Notes: a model not told the origin generated them from the letters alone. A DNA stretch of 64,000 nt from an uncultured Flavobacteriales bacterium (GCA_938084585.1 CALKFF010000011.1:27027-91026); one strand, 5' to 3'; counted from the first letter of the stretch, positions 45,191 through 54,116 are shown. Program-made: numbers and translations.

Positions 45191-47401
45191 TCACTCGCAA
45201 GTCAGGTTGTAGAGCGTCAAAAAGACCAACAAATCTTGGGCGTCCACCGTGTCGGTGTCGTCGAGGTCGTAGGGACCTGCCCAGGGCTCGCCGTACGCCG
45301 TCAGGAACAACACAATGTCCGCCGATCCGACGGCGCCGTCGCCATTGAAATCACCCGCGCAATCGCCGTCGGGCAGGAACCCTGTGCCCCCAAACTCCTC
45401 GGCCCATTGCGGGAACACGATGGTCTCGGCGTAGTGGAAGGCGTGGCGTCCCACGTGCTTACCGATGCGCCTTCCGGGCGCGTCGTCGATGGGCGGGTGA
45501 ATGCCTCCCCACATCCGACTCAGCGCGCTCTCGTTGGAGGCGTCCATGAACGTCGCCCACTGGAGGTTCACGTTCACACTCGGCCCGTCTTCGAACACCA
45601 AGAACTGGTTCATCGGCGCCGACCACTCGGCCAGGCCGCCCGGCCAGTATTTCGACCCGGTCAACAGCTCCAACAACTCGGCCGCGGCACGGGAGTACGT
45701 GCTGTGCCCGCTGACGTATCCCGCGAAGGGCGGCGTCACGAAGCTGGGACGCTGGTACGGCCACCATTGGTCCGCCTGAATCCACCCCACCCCCGCTTCG
45801 TCGATGAGCGGCACCTCGATGTAATCGGGCCCTTTCCAGCAACGCACCTTCACTTTGCCCACCTGGTCTTCACCGTTGAGGAAGTTGAGGGGGTCGGCGT
45901 CGTCGATGATTTCGATGAAGCCCGGAATCAACGGCAGTCCAGCTGGGTGGTAGCTCGGCAGGTCGGGATCGGTGCTTTGGCCGTGCTCCGCCATGTAGCG
46001 GATGGCCGACACGGGACGCGAGTAGTCGTAGTAACCCTTGACGCTCCAAGCTGAAATGGCGCAATCGTGCATGGCGCCACCCAGCGCGAGGTAGGCCTTC
46101 ACGTCGAACTCCAAGTCGTCGATGATCGGCCCCTGACCACGCCAGCGGTGCTGGCCCGCTTGGGCGTCGAGGATGAACTCGTTCAACAGCGTGAACCAGT
46201 GGCCTGGGGGCGTCTCCGAATCCGGGCCGTCCGCCCAAAATTCCGCAATCACCCGGGCGTAGTCGCCGCGGGGCACGACGTTGGGCTCATAAGGCTCGCC
46301 CGTGAACGGGTTGAGCTCGTGCCCCTGGCCTCCGAAGTTGCCGTCCTCGTCGTACCACGACACCAAGCCACCCTCTTCCCACGCGTAGAACTGGTCGAGG
46401 TCTGTGTTGGCGGGCAAGCTGCCGTCGTACTTCAGGCTTGCAGGGCTGATGTCCCACATCACGCCGTCGTCGGGGCTCAAGTGCTCGCTCCAGCTCATGA
46501 CCATGCCGTGGTTCCACTTCCACAGGTCCTCAAACCCGCTGGCCACAGCCGTGTCCACGTACACCGGCGGGCCTGGGTTGTGCCACACCTTGTACTCGCA
46601 CCCGCCGTTCTCCAGCACGGTCAGGTTGCTGTCGCGAAGGGCAAACCCGGGCACCTCGCCCCACTCCGGTCCGAGGAATGGTGGGGTCTCGGTCAGGAGT
46701 TCGCCGCTTTGGTCGATCGCAAAACTCAGCTCGACCGCCTGCCAGGCGTTGGGGTCCTGAAGGCCGTTGGTCCCTGGAATCTCGGGCAAGATGTTGGGTT
46801 CGCTCTGCACGTAACATGTCGAGGCGTAGTCGTTCGCTTCGTTGGAGCCGTCCGTGAGGCCGTAGGCAATGAGTTGCTCCGCAATGTAATTGCCCAACGC
46901 CGGCGCCCCGTAGGTGGCATAGTCGGTGCTGGTGAAGCCCGGATCGAGCTCCTGAATGATCATTTGAACCAAGATGTTGTCCATGGTGGACTCCGCCTGG
47001 GGACTGTCCGAGTACCGATGGGTCAACAACCGGAACATCGCGTAGCTGATGGCCACCTCCTGGGCCTCCTGAATGCCTTCAGGCGATCCCGGCATCTCCA
47101 GCGCTTCGGGGTCAAAGGGGCAGGTGTAGCCGTCGAAGGTTTGGCCGAGAAACACGTTCTGCGCGGAGGTCGAATCGTACGCCGCCCAGCAATCGTAGAT
47201 GAGGATGCTCGCGTGGTACAAGTTCCTCGCGTGCACCGTGGGCTGTGCAAAGTCGTTGCGGATGGCTTCGAGGTTTTGCTCGTTCCATTGGTGCGCCACC
47301 GTGTGCTGCTGCGCCGAGACGCCTGTGCACCCCATCACCACGAGCCCCATCGCCCACATCGCACGCGTCATCCACTCCTTGTTCAAGTCCATGTTGTTCA
47401 A
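45191..47401 (-). CDS. Secreted vanadium-dependent haloperoxidase/PAP2-like protein with dockerin-like tail
   Basis: A 736-aa exported protein (signal peptide ending GCTGVSAQ). The acid-phosphatase/vanadium haloperoxidase pocket is complete: K-x6-R-P in KGYYDYSRP (about residue 463), SGH in GYVSGHSTYS (about 560) and S-R-x5-H-x3-D in SRMWGGIHPPID (about 630). It could therefore bind vanadate and oxidise halides, or act as a phosphatase; sequence alone cannot decide. The last ~60 residues form two calcium-loop units (DFNGDGAVGSADIVLFL and DLDDTDTVDAQDLLVFL), similar to the tail of the secreted esterase-like protein. In-frame starts exist at 47401 and 47392. Confidence 0.88.
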   Translation of the reverse strand: MNNMDLNKEWMTRAMWAMGLVVMGCTGVSAQQHTVAHQWNEQNLEAIRNDFAQPTVHARNLYHASILIYDCWAAYDSTSAQNVFLGQTFDGYTCPFDPEALEMPGSPEGIQEAQEVAISYAMFRLLTHRYSDSPQAESTMDNILVQMIIQELDPGFTSTDYATYGAPALGNYIAEQLIAYGLTDGSNEANDYASTCYVQSEPNILPEIPGTNGLQDPNAWQAVELSFAIDQSGELLTETPPFLGPEWGEVPGFALRDSNLTVLENGGCEYKVWHNPGPPVYVDTAVASGFEDLWKWNHGMVMSWSEHLSPDDGVMWDISPASLKYDGSLPANTDLDQFYAWEEGGLVSWYDEDGNFGGQGHELNPFTGEPYEPNVVPRGDYARVIAEFWADGPDSETPPGHWFTLLNEFILDAQAGQHRWRGQGPIIDDLEFDVKAYLALGGAMHDCAISAWSVKGYYDYSRPVSAIRYMAEHGQSTDPDLPSYHPAGLPLIPGFIEIIDDADPLNFLNGEDQVGKVKVRCWKGPDYIEVPLIDEAGVGWIQADQWWPYQRPSFVTPPFAGYVSGHSTYSRAAAELLELLTGSKYWPGGLAEWSAPMNQFLVFEDGPSVNVNLQWATFMDASNESALSRMWGGIHPPIDDAPGRRIGKHVGRHAFHYAETIVFPQWAEEFGGTGFLPDGDCAGDFNGDGAVGSADIVLFLTAYGEPWAGPYDLDDTDTVDAQDLLVFLTLYNLTCE

Positions 47402-47488
47402 TGTCAGTTCACTTGCAATTTACAACATCTCATCCGGCGCCTTGTGCACCCCGGGTTGCATCTGTCGACATGCGGATGTGGCCAAATG

Positions 47489-47519
47489 AAAAGCCCGATG
47501 CACTGGGTGCACCGGGCTT
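47489..47519 (-). terminator. Terminator of the initiator tRNA transcript
   Basis: On the minus strand AAGCCCGGTGCA, short loop, TGCATCGGGCTTTT, starting 5 nt after the tRNA 3' end. Confidence 0.8.
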
Positions 47520-47523
47520 GAAG

Positions 47524-47596
<73 letters not shown>

Positions 47597-47649
47597 ATGA
47601 GGTTCCGTTGCCTTCGTGCCTGAGTCATGACCTCGGCGGCAGCGGACCG

Positions 47650-47657
47650 CAAATGTA
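47650..47657 (-). promoter_or_regulatory. Promoter of the initiator tRNA, TACATTTG with TTG element
   Basis: Perfect -7 box TAnnTTTG, with TTG at 47679-47677 separated by 19 nt, the classical Bacteroidota spacing. Confidence 0.7.
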
Positions 47658-47720
47658 CACAAGGTTTTTCCATCTGCAAGCGCCCGGGGCGGTTTCCGCA
47701 CGCTTTACCGGGGGGACCCG

Positions 47721-47728
47721 TACCTTTG
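47721..47728 (+). promoter_or_regulatory. -7 promoter box of era, TACCTTTG
   Basis: Perfect TAnnTTTG, upstream of both candidate starts of era (GTG 47748, ATG 47775). Confidence 0.6.
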
Positions 47729-47774
47729 GACCTCGAAAACGCCCGCCGTGTCTAACAAAGCACCCCTTCCTCCC

Positions 47775-48692
47775 ATGCCCCAAGCCAGCTCCGCACAACC
47801 TGTGCCGGAAGGCCACCGTGCGGGCTTCGTGAACATCGTGGGCTCGCCCAACGTCGGCAAGAGCACCTTGATGAACCGGTTGGTGGGAGAGCGTTTGAGC
47901 ATCATCAACGCCAAGGCCCAAACCACGCGCCACCGCATCATGGGCATTGTCAACGAGGACGACTACCAAATCGTCTACAGCGACACCCCGGGCGTGCTCG
48001 ACCCCGCCTACAAGTTGCAGGAGGGCATGATGAAGTTTGTCAAGACGGCGTTGCAGGACGCCGACGTGCTCCTCGTCGTGACCGACGTGAACGAGCAAGG
48101 CATGGCGCACCCGGAAACCTTGGAGAAGATTGCGGCGATGGACGTGCCGACGTTTGTGCTGGTCAACAAGATTGACCTCGCGACAGACCAAACCGCCGTC
48201 GAAGCCAAGCTCGACGCTTGGGCCGCCAAACTTCCCCGCGCTTCGGTGGTCCCCATCAGCGCCCTTCACAACTTCAACGTGGACACCCTGCTCGAGCGCA
48301 TCGGGCAACAGCTGCCAGAAGGCCAGCCCTTCTTCCCCAAGGACGAGTTGACCGACAAGCCCATGCGCTTCTTCGTGTCGGAAATCGTTCGGGAGCAAAT
48401 CCTGACGCACTACAAGCAGGAGATTCCCTACAGCTGCGAAGTCGTGGTGGAGGCCTACGAAGACACCCCCGACATCACACGCATCCGCGCCGAGATCCAC
48501 GTCGCGCGCGAGTCCCAAAAGCACATCGTGGTCGGCGCCCAAGGGCGCATGATCAAGCGCGTCGGCATGGACTCCAGGAAGGACATCGAGTCCTTCCTCA
48601 GCAAGAAGGTCTTCTTGGACCTGTACGTCCGCGTGGACAAGAACTGGCGCGACGACGAGCGCAAGCTCAAGCGCTTCGGATACATGGAATGA
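47775..48692 (+). CDS. era: GTPase Era
   Basis: A 305-aa Era, which binds 16S rRNA near its 3' end and assists 30S maturation. G-domain motifs: GSPNVGKST (P loop), DTPGVLDP and NKID; the KH domain carries the IVVGAQGRMIKRVG signature (about residue 258). An in-frame GTG at 47748 would add nine residues; I prefer the ATG. The stop overlaps the ispE start by 4 nt. Confidence 0.97.
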   Translation: MPQASSAQPVPEGHRAGFVNIVGSPNVGKSTLMNRLVGERLSIINAKAQTTRHRIMGIVNEDDYQIVYSDTPGVLDPAYKLQEGMMKFVKTALQDADVLLVVTDVNEQGMAHPETLEKIAAMDVPTFVLVNKIDLATDQTAVEAKLDAWAAKLPRASVVPISALHNFNVDTLLERIGQQLPEGQPFFPKDELTDKPMRFFVSEIVREQILTHYKQEIPYSCEVVVEAYEDTPDITRIRAEIHVARESQKHIVVGAQGRMIKRVGMDSRKDIESFLSKKVFLDLYVRVDKNWRDDERKLKRFGYME

Positions 48693-49537
48693 CCTCGGCC
48701 ATGGTCCTCTTCCCCCCTGCCAAAATCAACCTCGGGCTCCACGTCCTCGGCAAACGCCCGGACGGCTACCACGCGCTGGAAAGCATCTTCCTGCCGTTGA
48801 CCTGGACAGACATTTTGGAAGTGGTCGTCGACCCCCACGTGGCGGCAGGCGACATGAAAACCACCTTCACAGGGCTGACCATCCCAGGGGCGTCGGAAGA
48901 CAACCTGGTCGTGAAAGCCCACCGCATCCTCGCCAAACAGCACGACCTGCCTGGCTTGCACCTGCACCTGCGCAAAAACCTGCCCATGGGCGGCGGCATG
49001 GGCGGCGGAAGCTCGGACGGCACGTATGCGCTTCTGGCCATCAACGACGTCTGCGAACTCGGGTTGTCCCGGGAAACCTTGCTTGCCCATGCGGCGGAAC
49101 TAGGGAGCGATTGCCCCTTCTTCGTGGACAGCGCACCCGCCGTGGTGACGGGCCGCGGGGAGCACGTCGCCCCCTTGGGCTTCGAGTTGCCGTTGGACGG
49201 GGTGTGGGTCGTGGTCGCCAACCCAGGAATCCACATCTCCACCGCCGAAGCGTTTGGCGGACTGACGCCCATGGACAGAACCACCCCTTGGGACCAATTG
49301 GCCACCACCCCCCTTGCGCAGTGGCACACCCTCATTCGGAACGACTTTGAATCCGGCGCGGTGGAGCGACACCCGGCCATTGGAGACCTGTTGCAAGCCC
49401 TGCGGGACGCCGGGGCATCGTACGTGCAGATGACCGGAAGCGGCTCGACGGTGTTTGGGCTGTTTCAAAATGAAACCCTGGCCAGAGCGGCGGGAACCGC
49501 ATGTGGCGCCCAATTCGTGGGGCCGCTCAGCGCGTGA
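48689..49537 (+). CDS. ispE: 4-diphosphocytidyl-2-C-methyl-D-erythritol kinase
   Basis: A 282-aa GHMP kinase of the MEP isoprenoid pathway. Motifs: PPAKINLGLHVLGKRPDGYH at the N-terminus, the glycine-rich ATP loop LPMGGGMGGGSSD (about residue 94) and the C-terminal MTGSGSTVFGLF. This shows the organism makes isoprenoids by the non-mevalonate route. It is translationally coupled to era (ATGA) and overlaps the convergent gene's 3' end by 11 nt. Confidence 0.97.
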   Translation: MTSAMVLFPPAKINLGLHVLGKRPDGYHALESIFLPLTWTDILEVVVDPHVAAGDMKTTFTGLTIPGASEDNLVVKAHRILAKQHDLPGLHLHLRKNLPMGGGMGGGSSDGTYALLAINDVCELGLSRETLLAHAAELGSDCPFFVDSAPAVVTGRGEHVAPLGFELPLDGVWVVVANPGIHISTAEAFGGLTPMDRTTPWDQLATTPLAQWHTLIRNDFESGAVERHPAIGDLLQALRDAGASYVQMTGSGSTVFGLFQNETLARAAGTACGAQFVGPLSA

Positions 49538-51092
49538 GCATGAACACGGTCTGGGCCCGCTGCTGGTCGGCCCCTTGCGCGGACAGCAAGTAGATCCCTT
49601 CCGACCATCCGTGGGCAGGCAGCACGTTCGCGCCAGGGGTCAGCTCCCCCGTCCACACGACGCCACCTTGTCGGGCACGCACCACGGCTTGCACCGGCGT
49701 CGTGCCATCCCAATGAACGTGAACCAGGCCGCGTGCCGGGTTGGGGGAAACTTGAACGTCCAGTCCTTCGGTCTGCGGCGGTTGTGCCAAAGCCGTCGCA
49801 GGGTCTTCCACCGTCCCAAACACCAACTCCTCGTCCCCTTCCTGGTACGCAGCCCAAATAAAGTAGACCAAGAACATCTCGTCGGTGGTCAGCGACCCGT
49901 AGGTCACTTCTTGAGGTGGGTCGTTGGGGTTCAGGGGATTCCACACGGTGTTGTCGTAGACGCCTTCCGTCTTGAACACGGCGCCCGCCGGCACATGCAC
50001 CGGGCTCAGGAACCGGTAGTAGAACTGCCACTCAAAATCCCAATGGGGGATGTCGATCAAGGGAACGCTGTCCCCGGCCGGCGTTTCCATCCACACCTTG
50101 TACGATTTGCCCAGCAGGTGCATGTGGGGACAAATGCTGAGCAGGCTTTGGTCTGCATTGAACACGACGGCTTCCTGGTGGAACGTGGTGATCTCGTCAG
50201 GCGGGATGACCAAAGGCCCGTCCGTCATTGCCCCGTTGCCCAACAGCCATCCCACCGAAATGGTCCTGATGTCCTCCTCCGGCTCATCCACCCACTCGAG
50301 GTTCATGACCGTCTCGTCAACCTGGCCCGCAAAGTCGGGGCCGTAGTGGATCTCGATGACCAAGTCGGCACCCGGCGGCACCGGAATCCCCCACCCGTCC
50401 GGGTAACGTGCAGGCAAGGCGCCGGGCTGCCAAGCGTTGATGTACGTGGTGTTCGTCGGCCAGCCGGTGATTCCATTGAACCCCGGCAACGGATCCGCGG
50501 CGTCCAGCTCCGCGGACTGGCCCGTGACGTCCACGAAAATGTCGGCATGGTGCACGGCCGCCGGCAAGCCCGGCACAACCTCCACGGCTTGGATGTACCG
50601 CGTGTCGTCGAAGTCGGTGGGCACCACGAACCACCGGTACTCCTCGGCGTTGGACGGCAAGGTGTACGCCGGGAAATTGGCCACAAAGTCCACGCTCTCC
50701 AGCAGCGAACCCTCCGGCCCAAACGACGGCAACTCCACCTCCAGCGATTCGTCGCCGTAGGCCATGCCGGTGTTGTGCCACTCGGTGAACAGGGCCACGT
50801 CCGCGTCGCTCAGGACGTTCTCCCCCACAAAATGACGGTACGCCGGATCCGCCGGCCATGGAGGCATTTCGCCGTCTTGCATCACGTGCACGTCCATGTT
50901 GGCCGTGAAGAACACGTCTTCGTAAGTCATCAGCGGAAAAGGCCCTGCCCCGCCGTCGTGGTGGCAATGCACGCAGTGCGTGTGCACAATCGGCGCGATG
51001 TCGTCCACCCAGGTGGGCAGCAAGGTTTGGGCTTGGGCAACCTCGGCCAACACCAGCCCAAGGGTCAATCCGATGAAGAGCTTCCAAGACAT
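49527..51092 (-). CDS. Secreted copper type II monooxygenase-like protein with heme-c motif and T9SS tail
   Basis: A 521-aa exported protein (signal peptide MSWKLFIGLTLGLVLAEVAQA). Near the N-terminus HCVHCHHDGGAGPFPL is a CxxCH heme motif. The middle resembles the two-domain copper monooxygenase fold (peptidylglycine monooxygenase/DBH type): AAVHHADIFVDV supplies an HH pair, IEIHYGP another His, and ICPHMHLLGK an HxH site. The C-terminus (VQVSPNPARGLVHVHW ... GIYLLSA) is a T9SS type A sorting domain, so the protein is sent to the surface. Substrate unknown. The ATG at 51092 follows GGAGG and a TACTTTGG box. Confidence 0.87.
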   Translation of the reverse strand: MSWKLFIGLTLGLVLAEVAQAQTLLPTWVDDIAPIVHTHCVHCHHDGGAGPFPLMTYEDVFFTANMDVHVMQDGEMPPWPADPAYRHFVGENVLSDADVALFTEWHNTGMAYGDESLEVELPSFGPEGSLLESVDFVANFPAYTLPSNAEEYRWFVVPTDFDDTRYIQAVEVVPGLPAAVHHADIFVDVTGQSAELDAADPLPGFNGITGWPTNTTYINAWQPGALPARYPDGWGIPVPPGADLVIEIHYGPDFAGQVDETVMNLEWVDEPEEDIRTISVGWLLGNGAMTDGPLVIPPDEITTFHQEAVVFNADQSLLSICPHMHLLGKSYKVWMETPAGDSVPLIDIPHWDFEWQFYYRFLSPVHVPAGAVFKTEGVYDNTVWNPLNPNDPPQEVTYGSLTTDEMFLVYFIWAAYQEGDEELVFGTVEDPATALAQPPQTEGLDVQVSPNPARGLVHVHWDGTTPVQAVVRARQGGVVWTGELTPGANVLPAHGWSEGIYLLSAQGADQQRAQTVFMLTR

Positions 51093-51096
51093 GCCT

Positions 51097-51104
51097 CCAA
51101 AGTA
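51097..51104 (-). promoter_or_regulatory. -7-like box, TACTTTGG
   Basis: One mismatch to TAnnTTTG, 4 nt upstream of the ATG at 51092. Confidence 0.35.
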
Positions 51105-51126
51105 CGTCAAGGTCAGGGGTGGCACC

Positions 51127-52230
51127 TCACTTGGGCGCCCGGGCGTACAGCCATCCGCCCAGGCCTGCGAACAGCACGTTGGGCAACCACGCCGCCACGA
51201 ACCGGATGCCTTGCTCGTTGAGCGGGAACCAAGGCGGCACCGCCACAGCCGCTGCCCACACCGTGATGACCTTCGACGCGAACACGTAGGTGAACCCGAT
51301 CAGCACGGCCGCAAACAAGTGAAGCCCCATGCCCCCGCGCATCCGGCGCGCCGCAATGCTCACCCCAATGAGGGTCAGCACCAGGATGGCCGCGGCGTTG
51401 GCCGTTCGGCTGTGCAAGGTCAATTCTAAATTGGCCGTGTCCGCCCCACGCATGCGCACCTCGTCGATGTGCTTCCTCAACGTCCACGTGGGCATGGTTT
51501 CCACCACCTCCTTGCGCTCTGCAAAATCGTCGATGCGCATGGTCAAGGCCGTGTCCATCCGGGACAGGAAGCGGTGGCGTTGGCTGCCGTCGGGGTTGAA
51601 GTCGCGAACGCTCGCATTCACCAAGCGCCATGTGCTGTCTTTGGCCATGTAAGTCGCCTTCGCCGCCAGGAGGCGCTGCTGAAGCTCAGGTCCGTTCCAC
51701 TGCTCCAATTGCAGCTTGTACCCTGTGGCCCGGCTGTAGTTGACGCTCCGGAAGTACACCACGGTGCCAGGTTCCACCTCCCGGTAGAGGTTCCGATCCT
51801 GAACGTGCACGGTGGTCTTCACAAAGCTTTCTTCGAAGGCCAATTTTTGCTCGTTCGCCTTGGGCACAATCACGTGGGCGAGCGCCAGCGCCAGCACCAT
51901 GAGCAGCCCCGACGCCATGAAATACGGGCGAAACAAGCGTTTGAAAGGCATGCCACCGGCGAGCATGGCGACGATTTCGCTGTTTTGGGCCAAGCGACTC
52001 GTGAACCAAATGATGGTCAGGAACACGATGAACCCGCTCAGCAACGAGGCGAAGTGGAAGCACACGTTCAGGTAGTACAGCGCCGTGTCCCCGAGCGGCG
52101 CGTTGTGCTCCACCAGACGGCTGACGCTCTCCATCAAATCGAAGACCACGACCACCATGCAGAACACCCCCAGCATGAACCCGAAGGTGCCGAGAAACTT
52201 CCCCACGATGTAGCGGTCGATTCGTTTCAT
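51127..52230 (-). CDS. LptF/LptG family lipopolysaccharide export permease
   Basis: A 367-aa inner-membrane protein with six transmembrane helices, three at each end, around a periplasmic beta-jellyroll of ~170 residues. The N-terminus MKRIDRYIVGKFLGTFGFML and the segment EIVAMLAGGMPFKRLFRP are typical. With LptB and a second permease it extracts LPS from the inner membrane. Whether it is LptF or LptG is not decided. It follows tgt by 4 nt, a pairing common in Bacteroidota. Confidence 0.92.
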   Translation of the reverse strand: MKRIDRYIVGKFLGTFGFMLGVFCMVVVVFDLMESVSRLVEHNAPLGDTALYYLNVCFHFASLLSGFIVFLTIIWFTSRLAQNSEIVAMLAGGMPFKRLFRPYFMASGLLMVLALALAHVIVPKANEQKLAFEESFVKTTVHVQDRNLYREVEPGTVVYFRSVNYSRATGYKLQLEQWNGPELQQRLLAAKATYMAKDSTWRLVNASVRDFNPDGSQRHRFLSRMDTALTMRIDDFAERKEVVETMPTWTLRKHIDEVRMRGADTANLELTLHSRTANAAAILVLTLIGVSIAARRMRGGMGLHLFAAVLIGFTYVFASKVITVWAAAVAVPPWFPLNEQGIRFVAAWLPNVLFAGLGGWLYARAPK

Positions 52231-52234
52231 GTCG

Positions 52235-53365
52235 TCACACGCGCTGGGCGAGTTGCACCACCATCTTGTCCTTCCACGGGCGGAAGGTGCCGGCCTGGAT
52301 CTGCTTCCGGGCTTCGCGCACCAAGTCGAGGTAGAAGCACAGGTTGTGCACCGAACCGATGTACAAGGCCAAGAGCTCGTTGGCGTGGAACAAGTGCCGG
52401 ACGTACGCCTTGCTGTACATGTGGTCCACCGGGGCCGAGCCGCTCGGGTCGAGGGGGCTGGTGTCGGTTTTCCATTTGGCGTTCTTCATGTTCATGATGC
52501 CGTTCCACGTGTAGAACGTCCCTGTCCGGGCATTCCGTGTGGGCATCACGCAATCGAACATGTCCACCCCCAAGGCGATGTTCTCCAGGATGTTCACCGG
52601 CGTGCCGACGCCCATCATGTAGCGCGGCGCGTCCTCCGGCAAGATTGCGCACACCTCCTCGCACATGGCGTACATGTCCTCGTGGGGTTCGCCGACGCTC
52701 AAGCCGCCGATCGCGTAGCCCAGCGAAGGCACCTCCGCCACGGCGTGCGCAGAGGCGCGGCGTAAATCGGGGTACGTCGACCCTTGCACAATGGGGAACA
52801 GCGCCTGCTCGTGGCCGTACAACGGCTCGGTCTCTTTCATGCGCTTCACACAACGGTGCAACCAACGGTGGGTCAGCTCCATGCTGTTCTTGGCGTACTG
52901 CCGCGTGGACGGGTACGGCGGGCACTCGTCGAAGGCCATCACAATGTCCGCCCCGATGCTTCGCTGAATGTCCATCACCTTCTCTGGCGAGAACAAGTGC
53001 TTGCTCCCGTCGATGTGGCTGCGGAACGTGGCGCCCGCCTCGGTGATTTTCCGGTTCTCGGCCAAACTGAACACCTGGTATCCCCCGCTGTCCGTCAAAA
53101 TCGGGCGGTCCCAATTCATGAACTTGTGAAGCCCACCCACCTCTTCCAACACATCGGTACCGGGGCGGAGGTGCAGGTGGTAGGTGTTGCCCAAAATGAT
53201 GTCCGCGTTCACCGATTCCTTCAACTCTTTCTGGGGCACGGCACGCACAGTGCCGATGGTCCCCACCGGCATGAAGATGGGCGTTTGGATCGCCCCGTGG
53301 TCGGTGTCGAGGACGCCGGCCCGCGCTTTGGAGCCAGGATCTTGGGTTTCGAGGGTGAACTTCAA
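52235..53365 (-). CDS. tgt: tRNA-guanine transglycosylase
   Basis: A 376-aa Tgt that swaps the wobble guanine of certain tRNAs for preQ1 during queuosine synthesis. Motifs: HGAIQTPIFMPVGTIGTVRA, ILTDSGGYQVFSL with the general acid Asp (about residue 90), GGLSVGEPHE (about 214), MGVGTPVNILENIALGVDMF and a modified CVMPTRNARTG with the nucleophile Asp. The canonical zinc-site cysteines near the C-terminus are not obvious; the region reads DHMYSKAYVRHLF. I propose a TTG start at 53365, the only start codon giving the family N-terminus (KFTLETQD) downstream of a perfect TACCTTTG box. Confidence 0.93.
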   Translation of the reverse strand: MKFTLETQDPGSKARAGVLDTDHGAIQTPIFMPVGTIGTVRAVPQKELKESVNADIILGNTYHLHLRPGTDVLEEVGGLHKFMNWDRPILTDSGGYQVFSLAENRKITEAGATFRSHIDGSKHLFSPEKVMDIQRSIGADIVMAFDECPPYPSTRQYAKNSMELTHRWLHRCVKRMKETEPLYGHEQALFPIVQGSTYPDLRRASAHAVAEVPSLGYAIGGLSVGEPHEDMYAMCEEVCAILPEDAPRYMMGVGTPVNILENIALGVDMFDCVMPTRNARTGTFYTWNGIMNMKNAKWKTDTSPLDPSGSAPVDHMYSKAYVRHLFHANELLALYIGSVHNLCFYLDLVREARKQIQAGTFRPWKDKMVVQLAQRV

Positions 53366-53414
53366 CGCGTCGGTGTTGACGACCGCCCTGTGTCCAAGAC
53401 GGTCCGTGGAACCC

Positions 53415-53422
53415 CAAAGGTA
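53415..53422 (-). promoter_or_regulatory. -7 promoter box of tgt, TACCTTTG
   Basis: Perfect TAnnTTTG, overlapping by 2 nt the opposite-strand box at 53421-53428. Confidence 0.6.
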
Positions 53423-53428
53423 ACTTGG
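53421..53428 (+). promoter_or_regulatory. -7-like box of the DUF554 gene, TAACTTGG
   Basis: One mismatch to TAnnTTTG, 4 nt before the ATG at 53433. Shares its TA with the opposite-strand tgt box. Confidence 0.35.
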
Positions 53429-53432
53429 GAGC

Positions 53433-54116
53433 ATGGTCGGGACACTCTTCAACACGGTCACCGTGATCGTCGGCGCGTCGGCGGGGTTGGCCTTGGGCGC
53501 CAGGTGGTCCAACGACCTCAAGGACAAAATCTTCGCCGTCATCGGGCTGTTCACCCTCGCCATCGGCGCCATGATGGCCCTGGAGACGGAAGGCCCCATC
53601 GACTTGTTCCTGGCCCTCGTCCTCGGCACCGTCCTCGGCCACTCCCTCCACCTGCAAGCCCGCATTGATGCCCTGACGCAACGCGCTTCCCGGGGATTCA
53701 TGGAAGCCTTCATGCTGTTTTGTTTGGGGTCAATGACGCTGGTGGGATGCATGGAAGACGGCCTGCTCGGCAAGCCCAACCTCCTGTTCATCAAAGGCAC
53801 CATGGACCTCATTTCCAGTGCCTTCTTGGCCGCCACCCTAGGGCGTGGCGTGCTGTGGTCGGCCGCCGGAGTTCTTGGGTTTCAGGGCGCCCTCACCCTG
53901 GCTTTCATGGCGCTGGGCGAAGGCATGGACCCCGCCCTCATCCGTGAACTGAGTGCCCTGGGGGGAGTCCTCATGCTGGGCATCGCGTTCCAGCTTTGGA
54001 ACGTGCGCGCCAACGGCCGTCCAGCTTGGCCGCTGGTCGACGCTTTGCCTGCCCTGCTGCTGCTCCCCCTGATTCGCATGGCGCACACCTGGCTGGAAAC
54101 CGCAATCTTCGGTTGA
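53433..54116 (+). CDS. DUF554 membrane protein
   Basis: A 227-aa inner-membrane protein with about six transmembrane helices. The N-terminus MVGTLFNTVTVIVGASAGLA, the helix FMEAFMLFCLGSMTLVGCME and the stretch LLFIKGTMDLISSAFLAATLGRG match the DUF554 (YqgA/YdfK-like) family of unknown transport function. It heads a run of three genes and overlaps the muramidase start by one base (TGATG). Confidence 0.9.
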   Translation: MVGTLFNTVTVIVGASAGLALGARWSNDLKDKIFAVIGLFTLAIGAMMALETEGPIDLFLALVLGTVLGHSLHLQARIDALTQRASRGFMEAFMLFCLGSMTLVGCMEDGLLGKPNLLFIKGTMDLISSAFLAATLGRGVLWSAAGVLGFQGALTLAFMALGEGMDPALIRELSALGGVLMLGIAFQLWNVRANGRPAWPLVDALPALLLLPLIRMAHTWLETAIFG

